This document shows, in pieces, positions 35,060-37,868 of a stretch of 37,868 nucleotides of DNA. Below the pieces are notes generated by a model. It was not told the DNA's origin and ran no database searches. It saw only the letters and a program-made list of their open reading frames with translations. The DNA comes from an uncultured Umboniibacter sp. (GTDB lineage Bacteria > Pseudomonadota > Gammaproteobacteria > Pseudomonadales > DSM-25080), in NCBI RefSeq assembly GCF_947497555.1, contig NZ_CANMGY010000015.1, positions 1-37,868 of the forward strand. Reading direction: 5' to 3'. Both the position numbers and the translations under genes were made by a program. Numbering within the stretch: the first letter of the stretch is position 1; each line of letters begins with the position of its first letter.

Positions 35060-36373
35060 TTGAAGATATTAAAGGTTAGTAGCACAATGTCTGGCGGTGC
35101 ATATATCGCCGCCAAACGACAATGCGAGGCGCTAAATGAAGCCGACGTGGAGTGCGCGTTCCTGACTATTGAGCACGACTGGTCTTTAGAGACGTCAAGC
35201 TATGAAACAACCACGGATAGCGATAATCCAAAACTGAAGCCTATGATGAGAAAGTACAAATTCGCTGACGAGTTCGCGCAGGCCTATATAGAGCCTAATC
35301 GATCTGCTCTGAGCAACTCGCCCTTTTCAATATGGCGTAGGAACAGTGAAACCAACGATGCGCTTCTAGCTCTTCTCAACAATGAAGGATTCACTCACGT
35401 TCATTTTCACTACGCTCCGCAACTTTTAAATACTAAGTTATTGGCACAGCTTAAAAGCGATGGCATCGCTACGTTTATTACCTGCCATGACATGTATTAC
35501 TTCACTGGAGGTTGCCACTATAGCGCTACCTGTGAGCGTTTTCAGCAAAACTGTAACCACTGTCCGCAGGTAAGTACCGATCACCACTCATTAATCAGCC
35601 ATGGGTTCTGGGAAAAACACTCAGCCTTTAGCCAAACTCATGCCAACTTCGTATTTCCAAGCCAATGGATGCACGATTCATTTCGTAGATCGGCCATTGG
35701 CATGCAAATACCCGTAAAGCAATGCCACACCATCCGTAACTGCATAGACCAAACCACGTTTTCCCCGGCTCGGTCAGTTAATATTCAGGCTCTCCGAGAG
35801 CGCTTTAATATCCCAGCGGACGATATAGTTGTCATGGCCGGTGCTGTTGATAACACCGAGAGGCGCAAAGGATTTGAACAACTTAAGACCGTGCTTTTAG
35901 CGACATCAAAAAAACTTAGAGAACTAAAAAGCTCACGAAAGATAACGCTTATTACCTTTGGTGGAAGTGACCAATCCAAGCGAATCAATACACAAAGCAT
36001 CAGACAGCTAGCATTAGGCAGCTTGTCCTCTATCAAGGTGAGAGACGTTATGCAGTGTGCGGATGTTTTACTCTTTACCTCAAGCCAAGACAATTACCCC
36101 AATGTTGTGTTGGAGGCAATTCACTGCGGCACTTTAGTTCTAGCAACTGAAAGCGGAGGCACCAAAGAACTTCTTAGCGATGCGCCTCACCGCACCATCA
36201 ATACGGGGTCGATAGAAAGGGACTGCCTTGAATTAGCAGAATTACTAGTGGCAGATGACCTACCGAAATGGATTCGACAGGCAAAAGTACCCAGCAAGTC
36301 GTTCCTAAAGAATAACTCACCAAGGTCGGTAGCAAGCACCCTCAGCCAAGTCTATCAGGAGGCCCTAGCATGA
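35060..36373 (+). CDS. GT4-family glycosyltransferase
   Basis: A 437-residue GT-B glycosyltransferase, probably acting on the cytoplasmic face. The N-terminus KILKVSSTMSGGAYIAAKRQCEAL is the usual acceptor-side start. HVHFHYA, ITCHDMYYFTGGCHYS and a four-Cys cluster (about 152, 158, 165, 168) are typical of colanic-acid-type (WcaC-like) GT4 enzymes. The donor site has AGAVDNTERRKGFEQL and DNYPNVVLEAIHCGT (about 344-358). The frame also has an ATG at 35045, but it lacks an SD. The TTG at 35060 has AGAGG 6 nt upstream and gives the canonical N-terminus, so it is preferred. Its stop overlaps the next gene as ATGA. Confidence 0.85.
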   Translation: MKILKVSSTMSGGAYIAAKRQCEALNEADVECAFLTIEHDWSLETSSYETTTDSDNPKLKPMMRKYKFADEFAQAYIEPNRSALSNSPFSIWRRNSETNDALLALLNNEGFTHVHFHYAPQLLNTKLLAQLKSDGIATFITCHDMYYFTGGCHYSATCERFQQNCNHCPQVSTDHHSLISHGFWEKHSAFSQTHANFVFPSQWMHDSFRRSAIGMQIPVKQCHTIRNCIDQTTFSPARSVNIQALRERFNIPADDIVVMAGAVDNTERRKGFEQLKTVLLATSKKLRELKSSRKITLITFGGSDQSKRINTQSIRQLALGSLSSIKVRDVMQCADVLLFTSSQDNYPNVVLEAIHCGTLVLATESGGTKELLSDAPHRTINTGSIERDCLELAELLVADDLPKWIRQAKVPSKSFLKNNSPRSVASTLSQVYQEALA

Positions 36374-36897
36374 TCAGTAGCCTCTATGAGTATATTGCCG
36401 ATAGTGATAATTTCACACTTCGTGACAGCCTTACTTTGATTGATCAAATTAAGCACCACCCTTCTGCTGAGGTGGTACTAATAAGTGGAGTCTGCCCGTC
36501 TGAGTCCGGTCAATTAGGGGATTACTATTGGGCAACTCAAAGCTTTCACCTCTTTACTAGTAAAGCTTGGGCACCCGAGTTTGTATTAGAAATAGAGATA
36601 GCCGTAGAAATAATTGACGAAGCAAGTCTGAGCTATTTTTTAGAGGCTACGCGCTTCTTCAACAATACCTGGGAAATCAAACCAAGTTTTGCAGCTAATA
36701 CACTAACATTTGAGGCCATTAGCCCTGGGGTCTTGCGACTGGAGGAAGCCCCGATCAAAGCTGCTGACAGTGATCCTCGCCAGATCACAATTCCGATTAA
36801 AGACATTCGGGTGATTCGTAATGATCCTAGCGGGAAGAATAGCGTGGAATTTAACTTCCACAATGGCATACTTGAAGACTCTAGCGACTCTATTTAG
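36370..36897 (+). CDS. Unknown 175-residue protein coupled to the GT4 gene
   Basis: No family recognised. The protein is acidic and mixed strand-helix, with no signal peptide or membrane segment. It includes AEVVLISGVCPSESGQLGDYYWATQSF (about 33-59, only partly quoted elsewhere) and ends in a strand-rich region with ITIPIKDIRVIRNDPSG. The start is well supported: AGGAGG lies 7 nt before the ATG, which overlaps the GT4 stop as ATGA. Tight coupling suggests the product works with the GT4 enzyme. It is followed after 44 nt by the fourth member of the unknown family. Confidence 0.7.
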   Translation: MISSLYEYIADSDNFTLRDSLTLIDQIKHHPSAEVVLISGVCPSESGQLGDYYWATQSFHLFTSKAWAPEFVLEIEIAVEIIDEASLSYFLEATRFFNNTWEIKPSFAANTLTFEAISPGVLRLEEAPIKAADSDPRQITIPIKDIRVIRNDPSGKNSVEFNFHNGILEDSSDSI

Positions 36898-36941
36898 CCG
36901 CCGCACCACCGATTCAACAATGGACTAACTGAGAACAGGTA

Positions 36942-37832
36942 ATGACAGAATTTACCCGCGAAGTCGCTCGACTTGCTAGAGCACTCAACTCATCCGACAC
37001 AGCTGATTTGTATGCATTGCAAAACGAATGGCTAAGTAAAAATGTTTGGATGCTGGAGCACCCTATTAAGGCAGATATAGCTACGTATGCGCGGGCGAAC
37101 GCGAACGTTCGAAATGTAAATTTTACGCTTTTCTCGGATAGCAACTTCGCCAATCGCTGGTGTTTAGTTCAAGTTTACGATCTAGCTGATGGAATCTGGA
37201 TAGAGGGGCAAGCACTACATTTTGGCGCCTGCCCTTATAGCGAGCAAATTTTAGCCAACATCAACAATCGAATTAGAGAAATCGATAACTTTGATGGGCT
37301 CTTTGAACAGCAAGCCGAATTTGCCGGAGTGCTGGTGACTCACACTAGGCCATCACATTACTTCTTCGACCAGTGTATGGCATTGGCTAAGCTATCTCTT
37401 CAGCCGCCCAAAGTCTTGGCTACGAATAGCGACTGCTTTTTCCCTCTCGATGAATTCGCGAATGAATTAGGTGTCTCAACTCAAACACAAGATATGTCTA
37501 GTGTCTATTTGATCCCCGGGGCCATCGGTGGGACTCCACAGCCCTCGGACCCTATGTTCGCGATTATTAGAAATACTATCCGCCAACGTCCATTATCCGA
37601 AAGCGATGCGTTTATTTTGTGGATTGGTATAACTACTGAGAAACGACAGTGGCTTAATCAGGTAGAGGGCTATCGCTACGTTATCAATCGGCTTGCAAAG
37701 GATCATTCGCGATGTATTATCTTAGTAGACGGCTTTACCGCACGTCACAATGAGCAACTAAAAGTTAAAGATGAGGCTACCATCCTCCAACTGATAAGGC
37801 CTGAGTTTTCTAGACACCTTCTAGGCGCTTAA
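36942..37832 (+). CDS. Unknown protein, member 4 of a four-copy locus family; C-terminus probably lost by frameshift
   Basis: An open frame of 296 residues related to the 406-residue protein at 30976-32196. Shared segments are VLVTHTRPSHYFFDQ (130-144), ILWIGITTEKRQWLNQVEGYRY (225-246) and LVDGFTAR (261-268). The paralogue continues about 120 residues further, with the conserved small-residue turn and LPC...GN segment, which are missing here. The stop TAA is at 37830-37832. If one T is skipped there, the +1 frame stays open to the window end and reads KIIGFESLRRHP, where the paralogue has an IGLNYPEKI stretch. It is either a frameshifted gene, a sequence error beside the AAAA run, or a natural short form. 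Confidence 0.6.
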   Translation: MTEFTREVARLARALNSSDTADLYALQNEWLSKNVWMLEHPIKADIATYARANANVRNVNFTLFSDSNFANRWCLVQVYDLADGIWIEGQALHFGACPYSEQILANINNRIREIDNFDGLFEQQAEFAGVLVTHTRPSHYFFDQCMALAKLSLQPPKVLATNSDCFFPLDEFANELGVSTQTQDMSSVYLIPGAIGGTPQPSDPMFAIIRNTIRQRPLSESDAFILWIGITTEKRQWLNQVEGYRYVINRLAKDHSRCIILVDGFTARHNEQLKVKDEATILQLIRPEFSRHLLGA

Positions 37833-37868
37833 AATAATCGGTTTCGAAAGCCTTCGGCGACATCCGAT

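Noticed and set aside
34861..35079. 72-codon plus-strand frame before the GT4 gene
   Set aside because: It has no SD, overlaps the GT4 start out of frame and shows no recognisable protein features.
1..37868. Mobile elements, CRISPR arrays, tRNA or rRNA genes
   Set aside because: No transposase or integrase motifs, spaced direct repeats or RNA-gene signatures were seen; the only tandem repeat is the heptamer at 17316.

Overview
The window is a stretch of a surface-polysaccharide (capsule, exopolysaccharide or O-antigen) biosynthesis region from a Gram-negative bacterium, most likely a marine gammaproteobacterium. The Gram-negative call rests on a CMP-Kdo synthetase homologue and a complete dTDP-rhamnose operon. 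The marine guess rests only on the number of sulfotransferase-like genes, so the genus is not assigned. Every recognisable gene makes, activates, transfers or decorates sugars. No flippase, polymerase, ABC exporter, chain-length regulator, transposase, tRNA or rRNA is visible, so this is an internal part of a longer locus.

Layout. Positions 1-11294 are one long minus-strand run: rmlB-rmlA-rmlC-rmlD with 4-nt overlaps, then a two-domain glycosyltransferase, a TPR sulfotransferase, a second sulfotransferase, a WcbI-like protein, a GT61 glycosyltransferase and a 53-codon ORF. Positions 11877-13736 hold two plus-strand sulfotransferases. Positions 13749-21814 (minus) hold three more sulfotransferase-like genes and a 1413-residue protein with two glycosyltransferase-like domains. 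A 7-bp tandem repeat lies in the leader of one of these genes (17316-17355). Positions 22326-26785 (minus) form a sugar-nucleotide operon: manC, a DRE-TIM aldolase with an extra C-terminal domain, a HAD phosphatase and kdsB. Positions 27025-28323 (minus) encode a fusion of a CMP-sugar synthetase with an RraA-type aldolase-like domain. Positions 28524-32196 hold three members of a family I do not recognise; a fourth lies at 36942-37832. Positions 32225-34653 (minus) hold two tandem NKWYS-type P-loop proteins and one conserved unknown. Positions 35060-37868 (plus) hold a GT4 glycosyltransferase, a coupled unknown protein and the fourth family member, whose frame appears broken just before the window ends.

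How the genes fit together (inference). The locus supplies dTDP-L-rhamnose (RmlABCD), GDP-mannose (ManC) and at least one CMP-activated ulosonic acid. The ulosonic-acid genes are unusual: two aldolase-type domains lie beside two CMP-sugar synthetases, and no PEP-condensing synthase (KdsA/NeuB type) is in the window. This suggests a pyruvate-aldolase route to a Kdo-like sugar. Several glycosyltransferases assemble the chain, and up to nine sulfotransferase-fold proteins would sulfate it or otherwise modify it. The four-member unknown family may be new transferases or modifying enzymes of the same polymer. All functions are read from sequence motifs; no search was run.
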